In this document: positions 9,176-16,573 of the stretch, piece by piece | How positions within the stretch are numbered: position 1 is the stretch's first letter | Layout of the letters: every line of letters starts with the position of its first letter | Virus record (IMG/VR): IMGVR_UViG_3300030098_007065 | Span: 40,919 to 63,192 of that record | Length of the DNA: 22,274 nucleotides | Direction: 5' to 3' (one strand) | Source of the DNA: a virus | The notes under the pieces: generated by a model | The model's input: the letters and a program-made list of their open reading frames with translations, nothing else | What the model was told of the DNA's origin: nothing | The model's database searches: none | Made by a program: the position numbers and the translations under genes

Positions 9176-9176
9176 T

Positions 9177-11426
9177 CTAAAACAGAGATAGACTACTAAA
9201 TAAAGAATTTCGAATCATAACATCAAATATATTATTGTCTCCTTCCAACGTACTTAACGGTGTATTATATTCTAATGTTGTTAAACCGTTTTTATAATCA
9301 ACTAATCCCCCTTCAATAGTATTATCAAAACCACCAGATAGATTATAAAACAAATAAAATTTATCTACTTCAGCTATAGTATCAAAAGAAGAAGGCAAAA
9401 CAAGAGGCCATCCCCAATTAGGCCCGCTGCTTGTTCTATCATGTAATGTAGTAAAATCACTAAGCATATATGTAGTTGATGCACCGGCTTTAGAATATTG
9501 ACTACCGCTTAATGCGCAGAGCGGTTGAAATGTATTTAGTCTTGTATAAGTTTCACTAAATTTTTCGTAAGCTACAATATCCGTACCAGCTGTTATTTGA
9601 TATGTAGATGTATCAATTATTGAGCTTAAATTTTTACCAAACGTTACTTTTGTCGTCTCGCCTCTAGGGTTATAGTTTTCGTTAAATTTATTTTGAGTAC
9701 CTCTAAATTTATTATAGTTTACACTCAACATACTCATTAATCTATCAACAAGCTCTGGTTGTTGCGCTAAAGCTCTATCAAATACTAAACCATCATCATC
9801 TGCTAAGTTTGTTAAATTAATAAGAGAATTAATATCGCAAAAATCTAAATCAGCATTATTAGAAGTAAAGTTTTGTATTTTTGACCAAAGCTTTTTACCT
9901 AAAACAGTGTAATTACTACTTACATTACCAAAAATCGTACCTAGAAAATCTGTAAAAAGAATATTTTTGTCTAGTAATACTTCTTGAAATCTTAAATCTT
10001 TAATTGTCTCTTCGAAATCAAAATCTTCATTTTGAAGATATGCTTCATAAAAATCTTTAGGGTAACAGGTAAATGATGTAGCACCTGTAACAGTATTTTT
10101 TATTGATGTAGCTGTATCTTCATAAACGCATTTTGCACTTAAAGTTAAAAATGAAGGTCGACCAGAAAGAGTTGCAAGAGTTTTATCATTAAAAGTTAAC
10201 AAACCTCTATACCAGAATCTCGTATCAAAAGCAGATAAAGGAGCACCGCTTAAGCTTTGTATATCATAATGTGACGTTGCAACTACAACACCACTAACAC
10301 CTGGTATAATTTCTGGTGCAGTCCCAGATAATAATTCAAACGTTGGTGTCGTATTACTCGATAACGACTTCATTGTATAGTATCCTGTATTTTTAGGAGA
10401 TAAAATAAATGGAATTCCTAATCCTTTAAACTGCACAGGGGAAATTTGAAACGTTTCAACACTATCACCCTCTCCAGGAATGCCATTAGAAGTTATTGCT
10501 ATACTACTAATAGTTTGTGATGAAACTGTACCCACTAAAGAAGATAACGTAATAGTAAAATTATTGGAATAGTTGTTATTTTTAAATCCTGAAGTCGTAT
10601 CTGAAAATATATTATTTCTATCTTTAAATAAAGATATGTTTATAGGTCTATAAGGCTGTTTTTGCTTATCAGTTTTAAAATAAAATATATCTTGACCAGA
10701 GCTACCAACATTAAAGCTTGAGATATGCGTACTTAAAGTATTAACTATAGAAAATGCAGTTGGTCCTTTACCAGATGTATGATTATTACCACTTAAGCGA
10801 ACATATATATTAGCAGAAGATAGAGATAGTTTTTTTAATTCTTCATATTCATGCCCTGATAAAGTATCTACATAATTTTTCTTATAAAAAGAATGAAATG
10901 CTCTAAGATTATTATATTTGTTAGGTTTTAAGTTAAAATAATTTGGCACGTCACAACCAGATACAGAAAAGTAAATGTCTTGAAAATCTTGATAAAATGG
11001 TGATTGTGAATAAACAGTAATAGGTTTCGAAAATTCACTTGCTGATAGTTCTAATATATTAGTTTTAGTTGGTCCAGCTGTAATAGTAAATGTATTAGTA
11101 AGATAATCATGTATAGTTACATTAGTACTAAATGATGCGAGTATAGCATTATTACTACAGTCCCGTAAAATCATTCGCACGTTATAAACACCTGGATACT
11201 GATATACATGTGCGCTTGTTAAAGAATTTCCAAAACTTCCATCACCGAAATCAAAAGTGGCTTTAAGATTATTATACTGCGTGGTTACAGCTTCACCTCC
11301 TAGAGAGCTTGGAATGCGTGCTTTAAAAGTAAGCGGGGTAAAGGGTAAATTATAAGAAGATAATTTAGCTTCGCGCTTGTAATCTTCTACATCAAACGTT
11401 GCAAAGTTAACTTGTATATTACTCAT
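9177..11426 (-). CDS. Baseplate-region structural protein with N-terminal PKD domain
   Basis: The protein has 749 residues. Residues about 30-110 form a clear PKD-type domain: ATFDFGDGS at 56-64 and SAHVYQYPGVYNVRMIL at 71-87 carry the FGDG turn and the HxYxxPGxYxV strand typical of this fold. The middle (120-450) is Ser/Gly/Thr-rich with many LSG and LSS steps, suggesting further beta domains. From about 465 it becomes more helical (FEETIKDLRFQEVLLDKN), and a Trp-containing segment GPNWGWPLVLP lies near residue 665. No enzyme motif, signal or membrane segment is seen. Its start lies inside gp6 with an 8-nt overlap and no separate promoter box, so it is probably translated from the gp25-gp6 message. 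Position directly after gp6 implies a wedge-associated structural protein; its exact T4 equivalent is unclear. Confidence 0.65.
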   Translation of the reverse strand: MSNIQVNFATFDVEDYKREAKLSSYNLPFTPLTFKARIPSSLGGEAVTTQYNNLKATFDFGDGSFGNSLTSAHVYQYPGVYNVRMILRDCSNNAILASFSTNVTIHDYLTNTFTITAGPTKTNILELSASEFSKPITVYSQSPFYQDFQDIYFSVSGCDVPNYFNLKPNKYNNLRAFHSFYKKNYVDTLSGHEYEELKKLSLSSANIYVRLSGNNHTSGKGPTAFSIVNTLSTHISSFNVGSSGQDIFYFKTDKQKQPYRPINISLFKDRNNIFSDTTSGFKNNNYSNNFTITLSSLVGTVSSQTISSIAITSNGIPGEGDSVETFQISPVQFKGLGIPFILSPKNTGYYTMKSLSSNTTPTFELLSGTAPEIIPGVSGVVVATSHYDIQSLSGAPLSAFDTRFWYRGLLTFNDKTLATLSGRPSFLTLSAKCVYEDTATSIKNTVTGATSFTCYPKDFYEAYLQNEDFDFEETIKDLRFQEVLLDKNILFTDFLGTIFGNVSSNYTVLGKKLWSKIQNFTSNNADLDFCDINSLINLTNLADDDGLVFDRALAQQPELVDRLMSMLSVNYNKFRGTQNKFNENYNPRGETTKVTFGKNLSSIIDTSTYQITAGTDIVAYEKFSETYTRLNTFQPLCALSGSQYSKAGASTTYMLSDFTTLHDRTSSGPNWGWPLVLPSSFDTIAEVDKFYLFYNLSGGFDNTIEGGLVDYKNGLTTLEYNTPLSTLEGDNNIFDVMIRNSLFSSLSLF

Positions 11427-13263
11427 CTGTTATAACAATACGGTCAGTCACAGATAATGGTGAATATAGATATGGAAATTTAAAAAACGGCAACGTTTTA
11501 TCTTGATTCACTAACTCTATGTCACTTTCCGGATATTGTGGGTTAAATGATAAAAATGATATACCTCCAGTAAATATTTCACCAGTAAATTCATTTCTGG
11601 TCTCTATTCTTTTTATTCCTTCTAAAGAAAGAATATCATTAGCAAGATTTGTTAATTGTAAATTACCACCTAAAATATTATCTTCAGGATCAAAAAACTT
11701 TTCAATTAAACTACCGATTCTTGCTTTTAAAGTTGTTTTATTAATTTTATTATTCGTCTCTCTAACAGCGTATAATTTTGTTTGATCTAAAATATCTAGA
11801 GTTAGATTTGCTGAATCTCCTATACCTAAACCAAATGCCATGTATATAGGATCTCGAGGTACGACAGTATTAGATAGCATTTTTCTATCTTGAGTTTGAG
11901 TAACTATATAATTTTTAAATGAGTTACTCAAAAATGGTGGATAAAATTTATCTTGTGTTACTTTAAATCGAGGTACAACAAAAACATTAATGTTATTAAA
12001 ATCACATGAGTCAGCAAAATTAACTTGATTAATAATAACTCTATTTACTTTATTAGGATCAACACATATATCATAAAAATATTGTATATATTCATTAACG
12101 TAGCTATCATTGCTTGAAACTCTTGCGCTGGTAATTACATTAGCTAAGTTTCTCTCTAAGAATGACTGAAAATCTTTTTCTGTTACTAGTCTTAATTGAG
12201 AAGAAAACATTTTTGGAGCATTTTGTCTAATTTGCTCAACAGTTTCTTCTGTTGAGAGAGCAGAAGAATTTAAAGGATTATTAAAGGTAATTTTTGGACT
12301 ATTAGAGATATTTAAAAAGGTTGTTTCATCTTTATTAGGATATAAATCTTGAAATAGCTCTCGCTGTCTTGTCGAATCGTAAACAAAAAGCTTATTACCA
12401 TTTATAACATTTTTACTAATTACACCTGCAGTATTATCCGAAAGTATGTAATCAATAGACACAATATCCCCACTATCTAATTTTTTACCAAACACACCAT
12501 TACCAAATTTTACTTCATAATGGCCATGTTCATTTAATCTTAACTCACATACTCTTTCAACAGATTTTGAAAGATATAAGCTTTCAACAATTTCATATTC
12601 ATAGTATGTATTGTTGCTTAACTCTTTTACATATACACTTATAGTACCATCAGCAATAAATTTATCATCATTACTATCTACTATGTTATCAACTACAATA
12701 GGAAGAGTTTCAAAGCTTTCACCTTGCGCTGTATAATCAGGGTATTCTTTAATTGTACCTTGATATAAAATTGTTTCATCATTTACTGTTTGTAATGTTT
12801 CTTGATTATTAGTAGCTTTATTAAAAGATATATCATTAATAAAATTATACTGTACGCCATCAGCTAGAAAGTATGAATATTTACGGATAGTATAATTACC
12901 AATAGGTAATGAAGCAGTCGCTACAGCATTTATAGGAACAATTGAAGTTTGCTTTCCAGCAGGTTTATAGCCTATCAACTTTACAATCTTATTCATATTT
13001 TCATATAAAGTTGCTTGATCAAAATTTACTTCAGCTGCTGAATTATTTAAATAGAATAAAAGAACATGATATGAATAAGCAATTATATCAATTACTGCTG
13101 CTAAATTACTACCTTCAAAGTTTTGATCTGTAAATTTTTCATTTTCATCTAATCGATTGATAATGTAATCTTTTAAACTTACAGCATCAAACGCTACATA
13201 TGCGTCTTGCGGTAGATTAAAATCTAAAAACTTGTTTGAGGTTTCGTTTGTATTAGTTGGCAT
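11419..13263 (-). CDS. gp6: Baseplate wedge protein gp6 (baseplate J-like)
   Basis: This 614-residue protein (T4 gp6 is 660) belongs to the gp6/baseplate-J family. Residues 32-101 form the expected N-terminal helical part, with NLAAVIDIIAYSYHVLLFYL, a conserved-type Glu in AAEVNFDQA, and IGYKP at the end. VKFGNGVFGKKLDSGD at 251-266 is the hallmark FGdGxxGkxxxxG turn. EQIRQNAP (343-350) and TEKDFQSFL (361-369) are the conserved IrxxAPxxf and txxDyxxf elements. In T4, gp6 dimers form the inner ring that links neighbouring wedges and drives the change from hexagon to star. It starts 2 nt after the gp25 stop and overlaps the following gene by 8 nt, consistent with one gp25-gp6 wedge operon. The call is firm. 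Confidence 0.92.
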   Translation of the reverse strand: MPTNTNETSNKFLDFNLPQDAYVAFDAVSLKDYIINRLDENEKFTDQNFEGSNLAAVIDIIAYSYHVLLFYLNNSAAEVNFDQATLYENMNKIVKLIGYKPAGKQTSIVPINAVATASLPIGNYTIRKYSYFLADGVQYNFINDISFNKATNNQETLQTVNDETILYQGTIKEYPDYTAQGESFETLPIVVDNIVDSNDDKFIADGTISVYVKELSNNTYYEYEIVESLYLSKSVERVCELRLNEHGHYEVKFGNGVFGKKLDSGDIVSIDYILSDNTAGVISKNVINGNKLFVYDSTRQRELFQDLYPNKDETTFLNISNSPKITFNNPLNSSALSTEETVEQIRQNAPKMFSSQLRLVTEKDFQSFLERNLANVITSARVSSNDSYVNEYIQYFYDICVDPNKVNRVIINQVNFADSCDFNNINVFVVPRFKVTQDKFYPPFLSNSFKNYIVTQTQDRKMLSNTVVPRDPIYMAFGLGIGDSANLTLDILDQTKLYAVRETNNKINKTTLKARIGSLIEKFFDPEDNILGGNLQLTNLANDILSLEGIKRIETRNEFTGEIFTGGISFLSFNPQYPESDIELVNQDKTLPFFKFPYLYSPLSVTDRIVITDE

Positions 13264-13265
13264 GG

Positions 13266-13754
13266 TTATAAGACGTAATATCCGTTACTATTTAATAATG
13301 ATTTAAGAGTTATCCCGAACGCATTTAGTGATGGAATATTTATTTGCATAGCAATATAATATTCTTGTGCATCAGTAATAGCATCCACGGTAACATTTTC
13401 TAATTGAATTCGTGGCTCTTGCCCAGGTAATAATACTTCAATATCATATTTAATCTTATATGCTGTTGAGGTATTAACCGGTTCAAATAAGTATCTTCTT
13501 AAATCTAATCCAAATTCTGGATTTAAAATTTTCTGGCCCGGTGAAGTTAAAAAGATGTTTATAATACTATTTTTAATAGCATCTAAATCATATGAACCCT
13601 GTACATCTTTTAAAATAACATTTTTATTAAGTTGTTTGTTGTAGTATACTTCAGGTGTTAGATCTAAAAAAAGATCTTTAAATAGATATCCCTCCTTTAA
13701 GGCCGCTTCGCTGCCTTTATCTACTGAAACATCTGTTATCTTAATAAGAGCCAT
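13266..13754 (-). CDS. gp25: Baseplate wedge protein gp25 (GPW/gp25 family)
   Basis: The protein has 162 residues (T4 gp25 is 132); the extra length lies mostly in the first 50 residues. The core at 56-121 is typical of GPW/gp25: DLDAIKNSIINIFLTSPGQ, then LNPEFGLDLRRYLFEP, then EPRIQLENV. The TspGxxxxxPxfG and lFEp elements are the family's signature. In contractile tails gp25 docks on gp6 and gives the first contact for sheath polymerisation. An in-frame TAA lies immediately upstream of the ATG, so the start is fixed. It is the first gene of the long left-hand minus-strand block, followed by gp6 after 2 nt. A late-type box (ATTAAATA) lies six nt upstream. Confidence 0.92.
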   Translation of the reverse strand: MALIKITDVSVDKGSEAALKEGYLFKDLFLDLTPEVYYNKQLNKNVILKDVQGSYDLDAIKNSIINIFLTSPGQKILNPEFGLDLRRYLFEPVNTSTAYKIKYDIEVLLPGQEPRIQLENVTVDAITDAQEYYIAMQINIPSLNAFGITLKSLLNSNGYYVL

Positions 13755-13760
13755 TTACAA

Positions 13761-13768
13761 TATTTAAT
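13761..13768 (-). promoter_or_regulatory. Late-promoter-like box ATTAAATA for gp25
   Basis: ATTAAATA on the minus strand lies six nt before the gp25 ATG, a one-base variant of the (N)ATAAATA boxes nearby. The same variant occurs before the gp16-like gene. It lies in the 53-nt divergent gap between gp25 and the plus-strand 94-residue gene. Confidence 0.5.
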
Positions 13769-13791
13769 GTAGCATATCAGGATTAAGGAAC

Positions 13792-13797
13792 TATAAT
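13792..13797 (+). promoter_or_regulatory. Possible sigma70-type -10 box
   Basis: An exact TATAAT lies 10 nt before the ATG at 13808. No good -35 is seen at 17 nt (GTAGCA at 13769-13774 matches TTGACA at three positions). There is no (N)ATAAATA box in this gap on the plus strand, so the 94-residue gene may use host-type or early promotion. An AAGGA at 13785-13789 is too far from the ATG to be its ribosome site. Confidence 0.3.
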
Positions 13798-13807
13798 ATA
13801 ATTACGT

Positions 13808-14092
13808 ATGGAGTTAATTGGTAAAGCTGATGTAAAGGTTGATGTTTCTTTTAAAGATATTCTTAATACTCTTGAAGTAGAAGTTCATAAAAAGCTAAAG
13901 CTTCCTCATCCTAATGAAGGCAAGGTTACGGCTGAACTACACGATGACGGAAACAGTCGTTGGATTATAGAAAAAGATGTTAATACTTCTCATTCGTTTC
14001 AACTTAAAGAAAGTTTAGGACCAGTAGATGAAGAAGATATTGAAATCTTCCAAGCTTATCATACTTTACGTTTCTTTCTTAAAGATAGCTAA
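13808..14092 (+). CDS. Small unrecognised phage protein
   Basis: This 94-residue, acidic and charged protein is not recognised. The first half (KADVKVDVSFKDILNTLEVE, then KLKLPHP) looks like alternating strands and a short helix. The second half has SRWIIEKDVNTSHSF and ends EDIEIFQAYHTLRFFL. No metal-binding cluster, helix-turn-helix, signal peptide or membrane span is evident. It is a real gene rather than chance: it fills the plus strand where the minus strand has no gene, and another plus-strand gene follows after 38 nt. Divergent from gp25, and with only a TATAAT-like element upstream, it may be expressed at a different time from the structural genes. No function is proposed. Confidence 0.6.
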   Translation: MELIGKADVKVDVSFKDILNTLEVEVHKKLKLPHPNEGKVTAELHDDGNSRWIIEKDVNTSHSFQLKESLGPVDEEDIEIFQAYHTLRFFLKDS

Positions 14093-14117
14093 AACTGTAT
14101 GATTCTTTGCAAGCTGG

Positions 14118-14125
14118 CATAAATA
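14118..14125 (+). promoter_or_regulatory. Late-promoter-like box CATAAATA
   Basis: CATAAATA on the plus strand lies five nt before the ATG at 14131, in the short gap after the 94-residue gene. This supports the ATG over an in-frame TTG at 14107, because the box would lie inside the coding region if the TTG were used. It shows that the motif is not limited to the minus-strand structural block. Confidence 0.55.
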
Positions 14126-14130
14126 ATATT

Positions 14131-14727
14131 ATGGCCGAAAAAAAGTTTGTAAGTTTACATGAATCGTATATGAGAAGGTATGAGCGTGGAGGCTTTCTCG
14201 TAGGTGACGTTTTTAAGTTTAATGATGATTACCAATCAATGGAATGTTATAAAGCATTAGGTAAAGCTACAAAAGATCTTATTACTAAAATGATAGACTC
14301 AGGTCTGCATATTAGAGTTACAGGAATAAAAGATACTGCTCCGACGCGCTTCCCGGCCAGCTCGCAACAATCTTCCCTACATGTAAATTTAAATCTTGCT
14401 CTCGATGAGGGCGGTGGAAGATATTCACACTACGTAACTGTACCTGGTACGATGGGCCATGCTATACAATACGCGCCTAATCTTTTGCCTATACCAGACG
14501 CTCTTAAGAGAAAGAGTACTGTAACTATCAAGCCTGAAGAGTATGTAGAAGACGAAGAGATGCGCGCAAATAGGACTGATAGAGGCGGACTCGAGCCCCA
14601 CGATCTTTCTCCAACCGAAAGGTCTTTACCTAAGCAAAATACTGATATTCCAAGTGACCCAGCAACGCCATCTCCTGCTGTAACATCATACACAAATCAG
14701 TATTTGTCTGATCTTAAAAAAGCTTAA
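14131..14727 (+). CDS. Unrecognised 198-residue protein with late-type promoter
   Basis: I place the start at the ATG at 14131 (198 residues). An in-frame TTG at 14107 would add eight residues but would put the promoter box inside the gene. The N-terminal half looks folded: FVSLHESYMRRYERGGFLVG at 6-25, a helix around 36-56, then strands with HIRVTGIKD and a YSHYVTVPGTMGHAIQY stretch. From about 145 it is Pro/Ser/Thr-rich and probably disordered, ending TNQYLSDLKKA. No known domain is recognised. A stretch near 14341-14370 is much richer in G+C than its surroundings. It converges on gp44, the two stops sharing TTAA. The late-type box suggests a virion or assembly role, but this is inference only. 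Confidence 0.65.
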   Translation: MAEKKFVSLHESYMRRYERGGFLVGDVFKFNDDYQSMECYKALGKATKDLITKMIDSGLHIRVTGIKDTAPTRFPASSQQSSLHVNLNLALDEGGGRYSHYVTVPGTMGHAIQYAPNLLPIPDALKRKSTVTIKPEEYVEDEEMRANRTDRGGLEPHDLSPTERSLPKQNTDIPSDPATPSPAVTSYTNQYLSDLKKA

Positions 14728-14734
14728 ACTTTTT
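14716..14734. terminator. Weak bidirectional terminator-like hairpin
   Basis: AAAAAG at 14717-14722 can pair with CTTTTT at 14729-14734 around a 6-nt loop containing the shared TTAA stop. The stem has A and T tracts, so it could act on both converging genes. With a single G:C pair it is weak, and in such AT-rich DNA it could be chance. Confidence 0.25.
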
Positions 14735-15644
14735 CTAGATTTACTAGACACGCAAAGGCGTTAATTTCTTTATCTACAACAAACGCACTTTTATAGAGAT
14801 GATCTGCGATAATAGCAATCATCTCTTTCTTTTTAATATCGTCAATATTTGCAGAGTAGATAAAGTTTAAGTAGTTACTTAGTAAAGTATCATAATCACC
14901 TTGAAACCTATCTTCATTTTCTATCAAGTATCTCCTCGCCTCAAGGCATTTTTTAGAACTTATTTTTCTGTAGATTGTTTCGAGCAACTCGCTATCACTA
15001 ACAATGCTAGTAATACACAGCTCTGAATCAATAACGTTTTTCTGGAGTTCGTTGATCGTTTTCCGAAGATCGGGGAAGTGACGCTTGACGAGTTGTACAA
15101 ATTTTTTCTTTTGTTCTTCAGGTACATTAACGTTTTCATTTTTAAGAATAAGATAACATCTTTTAACTGCTAGTTCAACAACCGGCTTAATAGTTAGTGA
15201 CTGACATCTAGACTGCAAGGCAGGAATAATTTTATGCTTATAGTTAGCAGTAATAATAAATCTGCAATACTTAGCAAATGTTTCCATAGTATTACGCAAC
15301 GCAGCTTGCGCTTGAGCAGTTAATCCATCACCTTCATCTAAAATTACTACTTTAATGCCACCGTCAAAAGATTTAGTTTGAGCAAAATTAGTGATATTAT
15401 GTCGAATAGTATCGATACCAGACTCATCAGAAGCATTAATATAAAGATAATTACATCCGAGTATATCGTTAACAATAACTCTAGCAAGGGTGGTTTTGCC
15501 AGTACCAGGATTACCAACAAAAAGAAGATTAGGAATTTCATTCTTATACTCTTTAACTACTCTTAATGTCTCTTCATCTAAGATAACATCATTTAGCGTC
15601 TTCGGTCGATACTTTTCAACCCAAATTTTATCAAAATCAATCAT
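14724..15644 (-). CDS. gp44: Clamp-loader small subunit, gp44 (RFC-like AAA+ ATPase)
   Basis: This 306-residue AAA+ ATPase (T4 gp44 is 319) would load the sliding clamp onto primed DNA at the replication fork, as part of a pentamer with gp62. Seen in order: WVEKYRP at 8-14, the clamp-loader N-terminal box; Walker A GNPGTGKTT at 44-52; NFAQTKSFDGG at 86-96, very like the T4 sequence; Walker B VVILDEGD at 99-106; sensor-1-like ITANY at 131-135; and the SRC arginine-finger motif at 145-147. The C-terminal third is the helical collar. The Walker B end is DEGD rather than the common DEAD, with the catalytic Asp-Glu intact. It starts 2 nt after the dUTPase stop, so the two form an operon. The partners gp62, gp45 and gp43 are not in the window, unlike the T4 grouping. 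Confidence 0.93.
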   Translation of the reverse strand: MIDFDKIWVEKYRPKTLNDVILDEETLRVVKEYKNEIPNLLFVGNPGTGKTTLARVIVNDILGCNYLYINASDESGIDTIRHNITNFAQTKSFDGGIKVVILDEGDGLTAQAQAALRNTMETFAKYCRFIITANYKHKIIPALQSRCQSLTIKPVVELAVKRCYLILKNENVNVPEEQKKKFVQLVKRHFPDLRKTINELQKNVIDSELCITSIVSDSELLETIYRKISSKKCLEARRYLIENEDRFQGDYDTLLSNYLNFIYSANIDDIKKKEMIAIIADHLYKSAFVVDKEINAFACLVNLEKV

Positions 15645-15646
15645 AA

Positions 15647-16069
15647 TTATTTACCAGATGAACCAAAGCCTTTTTCACCACGAAGAGAATTTTCAATTTC
15701 ACCTTCAATAACTTTAACTTCATGATTATTATAAACTACAAACTGTGCAATTCTATCACCAGCTTTAATTTCATAATCAGTATTAGTTAAGTTATAAAGC
15801 TTAATTCCAGCACTACCTCTATATCCACTATCAATAATACCAGGGTGAGGTAAAATGCCATGCTTAAATCCTAAACCTGATCTACCTTCTATTCTTACCC
15901 AAAAACCAGGTTCAATATAAGCAAACTTTAAACCTACATCAATTACAGCAGATCCCTTAGCAGGAATAACTTTATCTTCTACACACGTTACATCTAATCC
16001 AGTATCATCCTTATGGTTTTTAGAAGGTAAAACTGCATTATCAGTAAGCTTCTTAAATTTCAATATCAT
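15647..16069 (-). CDS. dut: dUTPase (dUTP diphosphatase)
   Basis: This complete 140-residue trimeric-type dUTPase would hydrolyse dUTP to dUMP and pyrophosphate, keeping uracil out of phage DNA and feeding dTMP synthesis. All five family motifs are present: motif 1 DTGLDVTC at 22-29; motif 2 GRSGLGFKHGI at 62-72; motif 3 GIIDSGYRGSAGIKLYN at 77-93 with the catalytic-type Asp80 and the uracil-stacking-position Tyr83; motif 4 AGDRIAQFVV at 103-112; and motif 5 RGEKGFGSSGK at 130-140, forming the flexible C-terminal arm. Nothing is truncated. It is the first gene of a two-gene minus-strand unit with gp44 and diverges from the gp16-like gene. An AGG lies just upstream of the ATG, and no late-type box is present, so early or middle expression is likely. 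Confidence 0.96.
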   Translation of the reverse strand: MILKFKKLTDNAVLPSKNHKDDTGLDVTCVEDKVIPAKGSAVIDVGLKFAYIEPGFWVRIEGRSGLGFKHGILPHPGIIDSGYRGSAGIKLYNLTNTDYEIKAGDRIAQFVVYNNHEVKVIEGEIENSLRGEKGFGSSGK

Positions 16070-16076
16070 ATACCTA

Positions 16077-16104
16077 ATGATAATATATGTTGTAGAAAAT
16101 TCAA
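16077..16104 (-). promoter_or_regulatory. Possible sigma70-type promoter for dut-gp44
   Basis: On the minus strand, TTGAAT (plus coordinates 16099-16104) and TATCAT (16077-16082) are separated by 16 nt, a plausible -35/-10 pair. TAGG follows shortly before the ATG at 16069. There is no (N)ATAAATA box on this strand here, fitting an earlier expression class for the DNA-metabolism pair. In AT-rich DNA such matches are common. Confidence 0.35.
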
Positions 16105-16110
16105 GAGTAG

Positions 16111-16118
16111 ATTAAATA
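16111..16118 (+). promoter_or_regulatory. Late-promoter-like box ATTAAATA
   Basis: ATTAAATA on the plus strand lies eight nt before the ATG of the gp16-like gene at 16127. It is the same variant as the gp25 box, on the other strand. It shares a 57-nt divergent gap with the putative dut promoter. Confidence 0.45.
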
Positions 16119-16126
16119 TATGTGTA

Positions 16127-16573
16127 ATGGCTGAAGACGAGCTAGATGAAGCAGTTAACGATATTATTGCTCAAATAAAGGGCAATAAGAAAACTGTACA
16201 ATCATTTCAAAATGAAGAAATCTCTATTGATAGAGATAACTTAGAAGAATTTATCTTAAAATCTTCAGGAAAATTAGTTACTAAATCTCTCGAGATTGTC
16301 GATAACGTCAATGATTATATTTCATCAGCTCCGGAAAATAGAGATGTAGCTGCTTTAGCTGAAGTTATTAAAGCAACTGCCGGTTCAATAGATACTTTAC
16401 AAAAGCTCCATAGTTCAAATGAAAGAAACGATACTCAAAAAGAAGTAAAGCGTATGGATGTTGAATCTAAAGAAAGAATAACTATGGCTGATAATCAAAC
16501 TAAAATGTTATTATCACGTGACGATATAATGAAAGCTTTAGTTGAAAAAGATGATGATGTTATTGATGTTTAA
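16127..16573 (+). CDS. gp16: Terminase small subunit-like protein (gp16-like)
   Basis: The protein has 148 residues (T4 gp16 is 164). The centre, about residues 50-100, looks like the helical hairpin of T4 gp16: VDNVNDYISSAPENRDVAAL then IKATAGSIDTLQKLH lines up by eye with T4 segments around SPRHMEVFATLMGQM and NREILKLHKDM. Acidic N- and C-terminal tails flank it, as in T4. Small terminases recognise or regulate DNA for the gp17 packaging motor and form rings. The large subunit is not in this window, so the gene stands alone on the plus strand, converging on the cysteine-rich gene with a shared TTAA at their stops. A late-type box upstream fits packaging. The match is from memory and short, so another small helical protein remains possible. 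Confidence 0.62.
   Translation: MAEDELDEAVNDIIAQIKGNKKTVQSFQNEEISIDRDNLEEFILKSSGKLVTKSLEIVDNVNDYISSAPENRDVAALAEVIKATAGSIDTLQKLHSSNERNDTQKEVKRMDVESKERITMADNQTKMLLSRDDIMKALVEKDDDVIDV

Noticed and set aside
14430-14693. Minus-strand 87-residue open frame
   Set aside because: It lies wholly inside the 198-residue plus-strand gene, whose frame, promoter box and convergent stop are better supported.
16120-16134. Tiny upstream frame ATG TGT AAT GGC TGA overlapping the gp16-like start
   Set aside because: Four codons and out of frame; no evidence of translation, likely chance.
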